64,000 nucleotides of DNA from Cryptomeria japonica (GCF_030272615.1 NC_081410.1:115479140-115543139), one strand, 5' to 3'; positions 33,211 through 45,240 are shown, counted from the first letter of the stretch. A program made the numbers and translations. Notes: generated by a model not told the origin, from the letters alone.

Positions 33211-33834
33211 TAAACACCTCTATGCATTAGTCCTATCATCTTGTCTATCTACATGATTATCACACTTTATCGCTCCGATCATCCTTATCACTCCAAGCAC
33301 CTTATCTCTCCATCCAAACTCCTTATCTCTCCATCCAAACTCCTTATCTCTCCATACTGTTTCCTTATCCCTCCACATTATCACTTCTTATGCCTCCCCT
33401 CCTTATCACTCCACGCACCTTCGTTCCACCATGGTCTCCGCTAGTAGGGTTGGGTCGTAGGATTGGGTATTAACACCCCGGCGAAGAGGCACCACGTCCG
33501 AGCAGAGGAACACCATGTCTGAACTGCCAACGGGCCTGCCAGAGACTGAGTCAGCACCATCCACAACCGGGCATGAACACCACCGTCGAATTGGCTGCCG
33601 CAGACTGAGCATCGCAGACTGCACACCTCCCTTGGAACACGGGGAAACCTACACCACAGAAAGCAGTCGAGGACGAGACTCGAACAAGGAACCACCCTAT
33701 CAACAGGCCCCGTGACAACCGTCACGCTACGAGGTCAACCCGATAATCCCAAGGACTTGGACTATTTAACATTTAATTAATTAATTAATTTAGTCCCTTT
33801 TTTAATTCCTTGGCTCCATATCAGGGATATTACA

Positions 33835-34469
33835 ATTTATCATAGTGTTTCTTCATAATAGTGAAGGAAATGTTCAGGGTTATTTTTTAGAGTAAGAAGT
33901 AGACTTATTAAATATTCTACAATTTTTTGTTGTTTCTGAGAATGCATGTGTAGAACCTAGTTCGTTTATGTGATATGAGATACATAGTCCTCCATAAAAT
34001 CTTTGTTAAGGTTTTATATCAGGATTTCAGTCATTACAAGTTTTCTATGAACTCATGATTCAGTTACCCTATTGGAATAGGCACCAATCTATTGTAAACT
34101 CCACTTCTCATCATCCCAACACATGAATGACTCATTAAAAATTATTTTATTTTAGTAATGGTTAGGTAGTTCTTCAAGATTTCAGGTGCAAGAGATATAC
34201 CTGAAAGGGAAACGAATATCTCAAGAGGATCACCAGTATGCACCTCACACTAGCTTTTGTTTATTAACATGATACAAGCACATACTGATATGCCTTGAAA
34301 GCAAAATACTAATAGACATAGTTTATTTCTAATCACATTAACCCTTAGTGGAAAGATAATGTAGTTTGCAATTCTAAGAAAATTTCAGCAGCTTAACAGC
34401 ATGTAAATTAACATTTAAAGAATCATGAAAGAAGGAGAACAAAAGAAAGATAGACAAAAGATAAGAAAC
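33835..34469. other. Intergenic, nothing recognised
   Basis: AT-rich, no supported frame or boundary. Confidence 0.4.
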
Positions 34470-34474
34470 AGTAA

Positions 34475-34968
34475 TGTTCATGGGGAAGACCCTTTTAGGT
34501 AAAAAACCCCACACTTTGTAGTATTGAACCAATGTATTAATCTGCAACAAACAAGTTACAATTCAATTGCTCATAGCCTTAACATGGAGATTACATCTTG
34601 CTCTTCTAGAAGAAATTTGACATCAAAACCCTACAATGACTAATTCTCTTCACTCTTCTCACAAACCCCACATAAAGGCATATAACATATAGAGATTTGC
34701 AAGTTTGAATTAGCTAGACCAAGCCAAAAGAGGTGGGCATCCAAATCTATGTGGCACATTTTTCCAACACCTCTAAGCTTGCAATAGATGCTTGTCCAAG
34801 ATTCTCCAAGCCTTCTCACATGCCTTCAAACTTGGGCACTTCATTTTTCCTAAGAATATGTCATGTTGTTTTGAAAAGTATAAATTGATAATAAAATGAA
34901 AGGTTGGAATAGAGGTGCATAATGTCATCATAGAATATGCATCTCTTAATGGGTGTGTTGCTGTGACA
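34475..34968 (-). mobile_element. Copia-type solo LTR, 494 bp, TSD AGTAA
   Basis: TGTTCATGG ... GCTGTGACA on the plus strand; AGTAA flanks both sides (34,470-34,474 and 34,969-34,973). On the minus strand it has GGGGTTTTTTACCTAAAAGG near its 3' part, the typical R/U5 text of plant copia LTRs, with a TATA-like TTATATG upstream of it. Confidence 0.85.
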
Positions 34969-35170
34969 AGTAAGTTTTGATTGTCTATGGTTGTGAAAAG
35001 GTGCACGCTTGTAATCTACGTTTGTCATAATTATGAATTGGGCTTGTATAAAATGATTTTGCGCAGAAATTGTCTAGGACTAATTTTTTGTATAGCTTTG
35101 TTGGATTCACAATCTATTCAATTTTATAAATTTGATATGAATGTTAAACCTCAGAAACTATGGATTATGT

Positions 35171-36443
35171 TGTAATGTCCCCTTTTGCAAATGCCCTAGT
35201 TTTTCTCTAAAATAACAAATTCCTTCAAATAAGAGATGTAAGATGGTTAGGTGTATAACTATGCATATATATATATGTAGGAAACAACAGAGAATGAAAA
35301 GACAATTATATAACTATATAATTCCTTTGTCCTTTTATTCTGCTGTTCAATTCATTTAATTACTCCTTCCCTTGAATCTGCAATATCAACTTGCACAATT
35401 ATCACATGTAATTCTGCTCAACAGATGTTCATTGTATTTCTTCACCTATTCTTTTATCTATTCATTTCATCTTTTATTTCTTCATATAGGTCTGTTCTGA
35501 AATCTAAGAGTTAAGTGATATATATATATGTTAACTTCCTCCAAGGGTCCATGCTCATGTTAATGATCCAATAATGGATGTATATTTCCCCTCTTGACAT
35601 TTCCATCACCTCTCCTTAATTATCGAAAGTAATAGCAAGAATGTATATGTATTAAAGTTCTATCTGATTTCTATAATCTTGAATTGTTATTCCATTATAA
35701 TACTGATTTATAAAGTGAATTCTCTCACTGTTACATAATTTACTGTTATCATTATTAGTAAACTTCCAGTTCTATTTGCATATAAATATTTGTATATATA
35801 TATATATATATATATTCTTTATTTATTTATTTCTGCAGAGCAGTTCCCAGAAAATACTGTAATAATTATAATTATTATATTAATATTTATATTATTACTA
35901 GATTCCTCTGGCGGGCTTCTTCTTAAGCATATATATTAAGTTCATCCTCAGCATACCACCAAGAACAATGGTATTACTGCCTTCCACTTCCCCCCTATTT
36001 CCTTTATTCTTCTTCTTCCGTGACTTATGCTGGGGGAGGTCAAAGGTATTTGAAATCTCTGACCAGCTACATCCTTTCTAAGAGGACATGATTCTTTGGA
36101 TGGTACCCTTGGGTCATGTCCTTTCCAAAATCAACGTATTCGGTGCATTGATAACAAATTTAATTGATATATGTAATAGTAGTTTATGAATAATTCTATT
36201 AATGATATGTAATGCACCTATTAATAATTGTTTTAATAATAATATTTTTTATTAATATGTAATTGATTTACTCTATTTGAATATTTCAGAATATTATTAT
36301 TAATGAATATAATAATAATATTTAATAAATAAACAAGTATTTAATAATTTCAATTAATCTTTCATTAATAAATATTATTTTAATTAATAATAATTATTTC
36401 ATTTAGATTTTATATATATAACGATCAGGGAGGGGACATGACA
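35171..36443. mobile_element. Possible solo LTR or LTR-like element with 12-bp inverted tips
   Basis: TGTAATGTCCCC at the left and GGGGACATGACA at the right pair in 11 of 12 positions. Flanks TATGT and TATAT match in 4 of 5. The interior is AT-rich with (AT)n at 35,793-35,815. TGTMATGTCCCC also starts the LTRs at 24,300 and 53,369. No coding. Confidence 0.4.
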
Positions 36444-36699
36444 TATATTTATACAGATTCATTATATCTGTGATTATTCACCACTATCAAAAATGTAAAC
36501 GGACTTTTATACCTGTTCACATTGCTAGTTACTCATTATACATTTAACTATACACTTTTGGTAGGACTTGAAGTTCCATATAGAAAATAGTGTAAGATTG
36601 TTTATTTGTTTATCTGATACAAGTATTGATTCTTTTATATTGAGACAATTACAACCTAAAGAACATCTTGTCATTACAGTTCAATTCATGTGATTGCAG

Positions 36700-36766
36700 G
36701 GAATGGGTATGAACAACTTACAAAATGTGAAGCGGAAAATGCTAAAGCAAATGCTCTTCTATGCTA
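36700..36766 (+). other. Candidate 67-nt internal exon
   Basis: Flanked by TGATTGCAG and GTATGTTTTC, good acceptor and donor sites. Two of the three frames are open; one reads YEQLTKCEAENAKANALL, helix-like. No family recognised, and linkage to the possible first exon at 16,008 is speculative. Confidence 0.25.
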
Positions 36767-38684
36767 GTATGTTTTCTGGACTTGGCTTTATCCAATGAGT
36801 TCTGATTGTGTTGTTATCTGAGCATGTTAACAATTTTCTTTCTTTGTTTGATGACAACAATTCTGATTTTGTAGTTGCCATAAGAATTCTTCAAATCAAA
36901 TAAATTGTTTTTTTTTTCTTCTTCTAGTTTTGACATGCTAATAATATTTTTTCTTTGTTTGATGACAACAATTTTGATCTTGTACTTGTCATAAGCATTC
37001 CTAATTCAAATATAATGCTTTTATTCTTTTAGTTTTGTTATACTTAGCAAAGTTTTCATATTTCAGATTCTCGAATAAAAGTTATCTGGATACTGTGTAA
37101 ATTTAGTGTGAAAATATTGTTAATAGTTATTCAAACACATAGCATATCTAATCCATGCAAAGGTGCTAGAAAAATAGTATAACAACGGAAAGCTTGGGTA
37201 AGATGTAATAGAACAAAGGAGATTGCGAGCTTGCCATTTATTGCAATCCTATAGATTTAGTAACCAAAACATACGAACAGGTTAACCTGCAATTGTTTTG
37301 CAAAGAGATTAAATTTTGCTAGACTCTCTCTCTCCCTCTCTCCCCACCCTCTCACCTGTCCATGGATACAGATATTTACATATATATATGTAGATATGCA
37401 TGTGTGCATATGTATTTATATGGTAAAATGTAACTCATCACCTTAGGAAAAATGTTATAAAGAAATTCACAGCTACATAGAAATTTACAATTTCCTTCAA
37501 TTTTCTCCCTTGGATCTTTAATTTTCCTTATGTACTCCGATTGTAGTGACTCCATAGAATAGCTCTTTGCTCTCTCTGGAGGTGGTGATGGAGGGGCACT
37601 TTATCTTAGGTACCAAATCTGTCATGAGATCCACGAGGAGCTAAGTCTTGGATCTAAGACTCTTTGTACATAGAGATAGAAGGATACCCTTCTACCTTAT
37701 TCCTTTATCCAAGTCAGGGATGTTTGGCCCTTTACCTTTGGGAGGTAGTTACTTTCCAGACATTGAGCTTGTTACCTCTTTAAGCGTGTTGAGAAAAGGT
37801 TGTCAATGATGGCAAAGGTGCTGGTCAGTTTTGACATTGATGTCAGGGTATCTGGATTGATGTCTGGTATCCGGAAGAGTGTCAGGTATCTGGAAGAATG
37901 CAATTTCTGTCGTTAATGTCAGAAGAATTCTATTGGTGTCAAAGGAGCTCATTGTGGAGTCGAAGTTGAATATGCATGTTATTGTATGGCCACAACTATC
38001 ACAATCATATCATTACGGAAGGACAATGACATGCTATGTTTATGATATTTGTTGCAGAATGTTTGTTATATCATCTTGCATCTATTATTGTTGTTTGAGG
38101 TGATCCGGAAAGGGTTTGTGGATTGTTCTAAGGTTTGTTCCTTAGGCAGTGTGTTTATACTGGCAATTTGTTATGCTTTGCATTTTGTTGCAATTGAGTG
38201 TTATGGCATGCGGTTTGGAACCAAAGTAAAGTTGCTCATGATTTATCAGATTCCAGAGTTTCAGGAGTTGAGCTTCAGCAGACAGAAAGCTAGAAGTGAC
38301 AGAGTAGTCACTATGCTATGTTGATAGACTGATTTGTTGTTCTGGTTTGATGCACCATAGGTTTGTAATGTGTGCTCACTGGAGATAGCATGTGGATGAT
38401 TGTTGGGACTAGATAAGTCTTCCAGGAGCATTTGAGGGGGGTTTGTTTAAATCAATTCTGGACATAGAGGTTTCAACTTTCAAATGAGAGTTTTTTAAAG
38501 TTTCATAAGTAAGCTCTCTAGTAATTGGTACATGGTTCACATTGGATCTAGGAGTAGATCTCATCCTTAACAAGAAAGACACTTCAGCCCGTTGCAGGGC
38601 TAAAATTTATAGTCATATGACATCAAAGTTGAATATGTTTACATATCCGCATTCTTCTTGAGAAGTCATGCAATATTAAAAAAA
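36767..38684. other. Intergenic or intronic, no gene supported
   Basis: Contains a (CT)n run at 37,321-37,352, a (TA)n run at 37,378-37,390 and LTR-like text near 37,790 (TGTTGAGAAAAGG). The plus-strand frames at 37,879-38,324 show no domain. Confidence 0.4.
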
Positions 38685-38685
38685 G

Positions 38686-38880
38686 CACCTCATTACAAGT
38701 ATGTATGCAAAAGTTATGGCTTCTAGAAGGGTAAAAACTATCAATAATAGTGGTTTTGAAAGCGTCGCTATTTAAGGAAAAAACAACACCTCATTACATG
38801 TTTGTATGCAAAAGTAATGGCTTCTAGAAGAAGGTAAAACTGATCAACACTGGCAGTTTTGCAATTGTTGGATGGTTTTG
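38686..38880. repeat. ~101-bp direct duplication
   Basis: CACCTCATTACA, TATGCAAAAGT and ATGGCTTCTAGAAG recur 101 bp apart (38,686 and 38,787). Confidence 0.7.
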
Positions 38881-39184
38881 AAACCGGCCCCTAATGAAAT
38901 GGGTGATTTTGCAACTGCCTCATGTTGTGAGCAGTGGTTTTGTCCAAATTGGAAAAACAAGCAGATTTGAAATGAATCAGCAACCTTGTCTCGTCAGTTT
39001 CTATATAGGAGGATTTATACATGCAAGGGGAGTCTTCCAGTGCTCTATAAGAAGTTAGAGCCAATTGGGATTACAAATCAAATGGGAGGAGGATAATTCA
39101 GTGTTTTATTTCCTAGACTGAAGTAGTGATAGGCTTGACAGACATTGTATATCCCTTTGTAGGTGTCTATTACAATACATTTTG

Positions 39185-39400
39185 GTAGAGGTGGTCCTGG
39201 TAGAGAGTGACTGCCTCTACCAATTGGGTTTTTTCACATCTCATAGGGGTTTCCCAGGGTCAAAACTGTGTTGTTTTTTCTGGTTTCCTAGGATCAAAAC
39301 TCTGTGTTGTGTTGCATTTACATTTCAGTATTTCATTTCTTAGTGCAGTACCATCTTAATTTCTCCCACAGGCCACTGGCATTTGGATTTCAAGTAGCAC
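39185..39400 (+). mobile_element. Copia LTR-like fragment
   Basis: TTGGGTTTTTTCACATCTCA, GGGGTTTCCCAGGGTCAAAA and CTGTGTTGT resemble the R/U5 section of the copia LTR at 54,880-54,950. Boundaries not found. Confidence 0.35.
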
Positions 39401-39449
39401 AATAGCTTCATTGTTTCAACTTGAAACAGAAAGGAAAGAAACACTATAC

Positions 39450-39823
39450 TTTTTTTTGAACATCAAATAACTGAAAGGAAACTTGATCTTAACTGAAATC
39501 TTGAATTAAACAAAGATCTATCTATGAGCATAAATAGTAGATACAAATGAAACTTTAACATTTCAAATTAAATGAAATAGAGAGGTTTAGAAGATACATT
39601 TTTCTAGATGCCAATATTCTGAACTTTCATAACTTTGTCAATAGACCAATGAGGAGGGAAAGTATCATCAGGGTGCTTTTCCGCCCAACCATGGACTTAC
39701 TAGTCCTCCGTGCCATATCCGACTGGATTGGCCTGACCCTTCGCAGGGAGGTAACGGGAAGTTGAACTCATGTCATCTGAGATTTGGTGTATAATCCTAC
39801 ACAGCTCCGTAGTTGGTCATACA
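39450..39823 (-). mobile_element. Possible SINE, minus strand
   Basis: Poly-T run at the left (39,450-39,457). Flanks ACACTATA on both sides (about 39,441 and 39,824). Near the right end the minus strand has box-A-like GAGCTGTGTAGG and, ~38 bp on, box-B-like GAGTTCAACTTCC. Matches to consensus are partial. Confidence 0.4.
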
Positions 39824-40699
39824 CTATAAGATACCTCTAACTAGTATGCCCTCTGATTGGGGTGTATATCTAGATTATTGAACCGACTAACGCTCTTGGT
39901 ATGACCACCACCTTGGCCAAAGGTTTTCAAATAGATGCAATCTCACTTAAGTGTGAAGTCAAAGTTCCACCCTTCTCGGCTGCAACTTGAGGTTCTAGGG
40001 CATAGGTCTTGAAACAAGTAAGTTTTAACTTATAGTTGACCATATTTGTACTGACATAGAGACTCGTTGCCTCACAATAGTGTTACATGATTACAGTTAA
40101 CAACACTAATTCTCATATGAGGTTTCTGTTTCATCCTTCTCATAAATTAGTGCATAAAGTATTAGAAATTATAACTAACCCCCTAGATTAGGAAAGGTAA
40201 AATGGATAAGGGGCAACCAACTCTCCAGGTATTCTTCAAGTTTTGAATGAATATCATGCATGGCCTATCTCTGTTGTCATTGCAATATCTGAGTGTATTT
40301 TTTTATAATTGAAATGCTATTTGCATTACGGATACTGTTGTTTTGCTCTTACCCTTTTTCTTTCCTATGCTAGGGTTTAGTTTTATTTACATGCTAGTGA
40401 AGTATAATCTTAGTTGATATAATCAGCCTCACAGCTGTATTATTTTTCTAATTTAGTTAATTTGAGACAGCTTAAGAGAAGAAGGTGAATTCTACATAAT
40501 ACAAGTTTTTCTGGTATGCCTACCCTCAATTCTAAGTGGTATCATTTTGCATATCCTTACAGCTATACTCACCATCATTTTCAGGCTATAATCCACACTC
40601 ATCTATATATATTTGTATATAAATATATATGTGTGTGTGTGTGTGAATATGTAATTATATGAATAAATAGTAGCTTAACCCTGCTGTTGGATAATTTTC

Positions 40700-41110
40700 C
40701 CATTCCATTAAGAACTAAAATCTGCCATACTGAGGATGAACAGCCATGCTGTGTATGCACAGCCGTGCTGTGTATTTACATTGGTGCATAATACATATAT
40801 ACTTCTTTATGTCAACAAGAAAGAAGACACAGCTATACGTTTAATAGCACTATGAATGTAAACTTTTCCTACTTCCAGCAAGCACAAATCACAGCCATAC
40901 CATACAGCGTGAACATTTTTCTACTGTCCATGAAATCATACACAGCCATACTGCATAATGAACAGTGTGGTATATTCTTCATATCTCCACCAGTCATTAT
41001 CCAATATGCTGTGGTAAATTCCTTAAACAAATTGCCATTAGTAATTGCTTACTATGCATACATCAAGTGCATGCATTTCTTTGTCTCTAAATATTAAACT
41101 CACAGCCATA
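40700..41110. repeat. Scattered CACAGCCATAC word and dinucleotide runs
   Basis: ACAGCCATAC/ACAGCCATGCTG/ACAGCCGTGCTG occurs at least six times between 40,738 and 41,110; (AT)n(GT)n at 40,618-40,645 lies just before. No coding. Confidence 0.6.
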
Positions 41111-42350
41111 CTTAATATAGCTTTAGAAATTTACTTCTATCATTCTGCCATTTGCTTAATACACAATCATACTGAATTTTAAACACTTTCTTTCAACCCT
41201 TTTCCTTTCAGAATTCAAACTCAAGAAAATAATGTTTGCACAAAGCCTTGCTAGGCTTGGGTATAAGCTACATGACTTGATAAAAGTGGAGAAGATATGA
41301 CTTGAAGGGGGTTCTCTGTGCTGTTCCTTAATTTCTGAAAACCTCCTGAGCTTTTACCAGCAGAACTAACCCCAATATGGTTGCAGCGCTTAATGAAGGA
41401 AAAACATTAGCAAATACAGAGCTCAAAATGTTTCTCAAACCCTTCCAAAATGCCCATCGCCCTGCCAAAAACATGCCATATATCTCAAGAAATGAGGCAG
41501 ATTATCCATTTCGTCCTAATTCCTTCTGCCTTAACGTGAATTTCATTCCCCAAAAGACCACGTCAATATCATGCCTTATTTCTTAACGGGGAAGATTAAA
41601 TGATCACGCCAAATGCATTCTTCTTCCTTTTTAATCCTATAGAAGAATCGGCTCTAAATATTTTGGCTCTTTTCATTCTATTTTGAATGAATCTCAAGTC
41701 AAATGAAATACATGCCGTTTGTGCTGCAGCCATACTTAATATAGCTTTAGAAATTTACTTCTATCATTCTGCCATTTGCTTAATACACAATCATACTGAA
41801 TTTTAAACACTTTCTTTCAACCCTTTTCCTTTCAGAATTCAAACTCAAGAAAATAATGTTTGCACAAAGCCTTGCTAGGCTTGGGTATAAGCTACATGAC
41901 TTGATAAAAGTGGAGAAGATATGACTTGAAGGGGGTTCTCTGTGCTGTTCCTTAATTTCTGAAAACCTCCTGAGCTTTTACCAGCAGAACTAACCCCAAT
42001 ATGGTAGCAGCGCTTAATGAAGGAAAAACATTAGCAAATACAGAGCTCAAAATGTTTCTCAAACCCTTCCAAAATGCCCATCGCCCTGCCAAAAACATGC
42101 CATATATCCCAAGAAATGAGGCAGATTATCCATTTCGTCCTAATTCCTTCTGCCTTCACGTGAATTTCATTCCCCAAAAGACCACGTCAATATCATGCCT
42201 TATTTCTTCACGGGGAAGATTAAATGATCACGCCAAATGCATTCTTCTTCCTTTTTAATCCTATAGAAGAATCGGCTCTAAATATTTTGGCTCTTTTCAT
42301 TCTATTTTGAATGAATCTCAAGTCAAATGAAATACATGCCGTTTGTGCTG
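41103..42350. repeat. Recent 624-bp tandem duplication
   Basis: 41,103-41,726 and 41,727-42,350 are head-to-tail copies differing by only a handful of bases. Each has an ATG-started plus-strand frame (41,377 and 42,001; MVAALNEGKTLANTELKMF). In copy 1 a C-to-A change (TCTTAACG against TCTTCACG) gives a stop after 69 codons; copy 2 reads 85 codons. No known domain, so I do not call it a gene. Confidence 0.9.
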
Positions 42351-42679
42351 CTTTGCCACTTCGGTGGTCTCAATCCCACACCATGTTCATGCCCGATTAT
42401 GTTTGTGTTTAAATCATTTATTTTTCATTTATATTCCACCATTCGATATATGGCTTTATGTCGTTGCCCTTATATAAAGTCTTAATAAATAAAATAAGAT
42501 AAGCTTTCAAAGAAAGCTTTTATTCATATAAATATAAGTATATTTTTAGTCAGTGCTAATGATAATTCACATTAGACTTGCTCAAGGCTCATGGTTCCTA
42601 ATAATGCATTTTATAAAAGACCATATTAAAGATTGGTCAAAATATTAATGTCAATATATAGAGAAACGAAAATCGCTAG

Positions 42680-42835
42680 AAAATCGCCAGACTCGGCGAG
42701 TCCGAGTCCGAGACATGCTCGCCGAGTCTCTGTGACTCGGACTCGTCCGAGTCTGGCGAGCAGACTCACTGAGTTGGCGAGTTTGGCAAAAACTCTCCAA
42801 ACTCGGCGAGTCCAGTACTTGAAACTCGGCTACTG
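42680..42835. repeat. Self-complementary ACTCGGCGAGTC cluster
   Basis: GACTCGGCGAGTCCGAGTCC, GCTCGCCGAGTC, GACTCGGACTCGTCCGAGTC and AACTCGGCGAGTCC occur within 150 bp. These are inverted and direct copies of one GC-rich word in AT-rich DNA, able to fold extensively. It may be a decayed end of a DNA transposon. Frames across it are by-products. Confidence 0.7.
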
Positions 42836-43013
42836 GCTGGGTTACGTAAAATGACCAAACAAAAAAATTTAAAAAGTTATTTTAAAATGAATGTTCTCGT
42901 CTTTGTACACTACAACCTCCGCCTGAGAATGAGAAAAATTAGAGTTACAACATGTCAGCCAATAGAAAAATAACACCCAAGGCCTTTATTAAATAATAAG
43001 TTTTTTTGGCCTA

Positions 43014-43617
43014 TGACTAGATATCGCTACCGGTTTCCATGATAGTTTCCTGTTACCGGTTGGCAGTTCTTGTTACTGGTTGCCTGGACCTATTTTGGGT
43101 GATCTATTGGAACCCATTCTGAAGCTTGCGGAGCCTTGGGTGTTGATTTCGATGTTCCTTGGCGTGTGGCCAACCTTTTCCCCCTATCTACATTTCATCC
43201 TTTGGGTTTTTCGGAGGAATCTCTTGGCAGAGGCCGACCTTGTGTATTTTGCATGTTAGGTCTTGTTCTTCGGGTTTTGATCCCTTTTGGGCCGACTAGA
43301 TCCTTTGGATCGATATATTTAATTGTAATTATGCATTAGAATGGAATCAATCAGAGAATCAAGTAGCTAGATTGTGCGTAGAAAATAGATCCCAAGATTC
43401 AAGGTCCCGGTTGTGACCTATTTTGTATATTCTACCAGGCTTGTGAGGCGGTATGTTGTAACCCGGTTGTTACCGGTTGGTTGTAATCAGTTTTCATGCA
43501 ATAAAACAATCTGGTCTGCATTGCCTCCATCGTATCTTTGTGTTTCCGTTGTGTTTACTCTTGCTGACTGGTTCAGATTGATCTCTTTGAGGTCCCTCCA
43601 CACCGGTGACTGCTTCA
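43014..43617 (+). mobile_element. 5' LTR of the chromovirus
   Basis: Starts TGACTAGATATCGCTACCGG and ends CCGGTGACTGCTTCA. Rich in the ACCGGTT word (five or more copies). Confidence 0.85.
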
Positions 43618-43619
43618 AG

Positions 43620-43631
43620 TGTTATCAGAGC
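43620..43631 (+). other. Primer-binding site of the chromovirus
   Basis: TGTTATCAGAGC, one mismatch to the initiator Met tRNA site TGGTATCAGAGC, two bases after the LTR. Confidence 0.8.
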
Positions 43632-43726
43632 AAAGTTTCGTTCCGGAGGTTGCGTGTCCTGAAATTTTTGTTGTAGGGTGGTGGATTGCGGATCCAACAT
43701 GCAGCTGCAAAGGACTAGTGTGAACG

Positions 43727-44815
43727 ATGGCGCGAAGAGGAGCTAGGAATGGTGGAGCGCGTGGGAATGCAGACCCTACTGTGATGGAGATGTTGCGAGG
43801 TATAGCAGCCCGGTTGGAAGCCGTGGAGACAGCCCAAAGAAGAGGCCGACATATTGAAGATGTAAGTGAAGATGAAGGAGAAGAAGCCCTGACAGAACAA
43901 GCAAACCTACCGACGGTTGATCCGGATGAGGAAAGGTTTTTGAGGGTTTTGAGTAGGGCGAATACTAAACCTCATTTTACCCCACCGGAATATGATGGGA
44001 AGTTAGATTCAGATGAATTGATGGATTGGATCTCGGAGATGGAGAAGTATTTTGATTTTGAAAACACTGCAGAAGAGAGGAAGGTGAAATATGCCTATAC
44101 TCGGTTGAAAGGTCGTGCATCTCTTTGGTGGGAGCATTTGCAAGTTGATAGACAGAGAAGAGGTAAAGAGAAGATTAAGGCATGGGATCAGATGATTGCT
44201 AAGTTGAAGTCAAAGTTTGTGCCGGCGAATTATCAAGTGGATCTATTCCAAAAGTTGCAAAATTTGAGACAAAAGGAATCTAGTGTGAAGGAGTACATTG
44301 AAGCATCTTACAAGTTGAATATCAGATCCGGACATGTTGATGATGAAGTTGAACAAGTTGCAAGATATTTGAATGGATTGCGGATGTCTATACAAGATGA
44401 ACTCGGTTTGATCAAATTGGAGTGTTGAAGAGGCTTACTAGTATGCCCTAAAGGCAGAAGAGAAGTTAAACAAAAACATGAGCAGAGGCAGAGAGGCAAA
44501 GGTGAAAGGTTTACCAGAGGGAGATTTCAAGGAGGAAGACGATATACCGGAGGAAGAGGAACCAGTACAAATCAGAGCAAGGACAAGGAAGTGAACAAAG
44601 AAGGTAATTCATACTGGAAGGATGATAGAAATTTCTATCGGAGGAGAGAACTGGATGGTTACCGGAATGAGAATTTTGGAAGACAAGACAAGAGGACATT
44701 TAGAGGAACCTGTTTTAAGTGTGGAGGAGGAGGACATCGTGCATTCAAGTGTAAGAAGACAAAATACTGGAAGAGTAGCAGTGGTGGAAGAAAACCCCAC
44801 CGGATCAGACAATAA
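43727..44815 (+). pseudogene. Chromovirus gag
   Basis: Starts MARRGARNGGARGN. Core at residues ~85-230: PPEYDGKLDSDELMDWISEM, LKGRASLWWEHL, YLNGLRMSIQDEL. A stop at 44,426 ends the first frame; the Arg/Gly-rich linker and zinc knuckle CFKCGGGGHRAFKC (about 44,710-44,751) continue in another frame to 44,815. Structural polyprotein for the particle. Confidence 0.9.
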
Positions 44816-44889
44816 ACCGGAAGATGGAGAATTGTTGGTGATGAGGAGAGCTTTGTGTCATACCGGAGGACATGAAGAGCCCTTGCAGA

Positions 44890-45240
44890 GGAAGATTTTT
44901 TCAAGACCAGATGTAAGGTATCCAGTAAGTGTTGTAAAGGTGTTATTGATAGTGGTGGTTCAGATAATCTTGTTTCAAAAGAGATGGTGAATAAGTTGAA
45001 TTTGGAAAGACTGAAACACCCTAAGCCTTATCAGATAGCATGGATTCAGGATGAACATAAGTTGTTAGTAAGTGAACAATGTTTGGTGAAATTGAAAATT
45101 GGGAATTATCTGATGAAGTCTTGTGTGATATTATACCTATGGATATTTGTCATCTTTTGTTGGGTAGACCTTGGCAGTATGATAGATAGGCAGTACATGA
45201 TGGGAGGAAGAATACATACACTATTGTGGCCAATGGGATG
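44890..45240 (+). pseudogene. Chromovirus aspartic protease
   Basis: Across two frames: VIDSGGSDNLVSKEMVNKL (catalytic Asp-Ser-Gly at about 44,950) then ERLKHPKPYQIAWIQDEHKL and VKLKIGNY. A frame change at about 44,985 and another near 45,130 break it. Confidence 0.75.

Larger units (their letters stand above)
27741..33742 (-). mobile_element. tRNA-headed SINE-like retroposon, itself split by a copia element
   Basis: Flanked by 15-16-bp direct copies of ATAATCCCAAGGACT (27,726-27,740 and 33,743-33,757). The left end is a run of T, i.e. a poly(A) tail on the minus strand. The right end, read on the minus strand, has box A TAGCGTGACGG (33,719-33,729) and box B with TTCGAGTCTC (33,671-33,687). 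Without the copia insertion (27,843-33,210 plus its 5-bp TSD copy) the retroposon is about 630 bp, long for a SINE. A CCTTATCTCTCC-rich section lies at 33,260-33,420. Confidence 0.7.
23499..33834 (-). mobile_element. Non-autonomous gag-protease LTR retrotransposon carrying nested insertions
   Basis: 3' LTR 23,499-24,300; internal part 24,301-27,040; 5' LTR 27,041-27,740 continued at 33,743-33,834 after a 6-kb nested insertion. Flanks are ATTTC and ATTTA. The internal part encodes gag and an aspartic protease only; the frame ends ~60 bp before the 3' LTR, leaving no room for reverse transcriptase or integrase. It resembles terminal-repeat elements with a gag domain (TR-GAG) that depend on a partner's enzymes. 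Confidence 0.75.

Noticed and set aside
33441-33725. 94-residue minus-strand frame and its neighbours
   Set aside because: Lies in the tRNA-headed retroposon; no domain and no family match.
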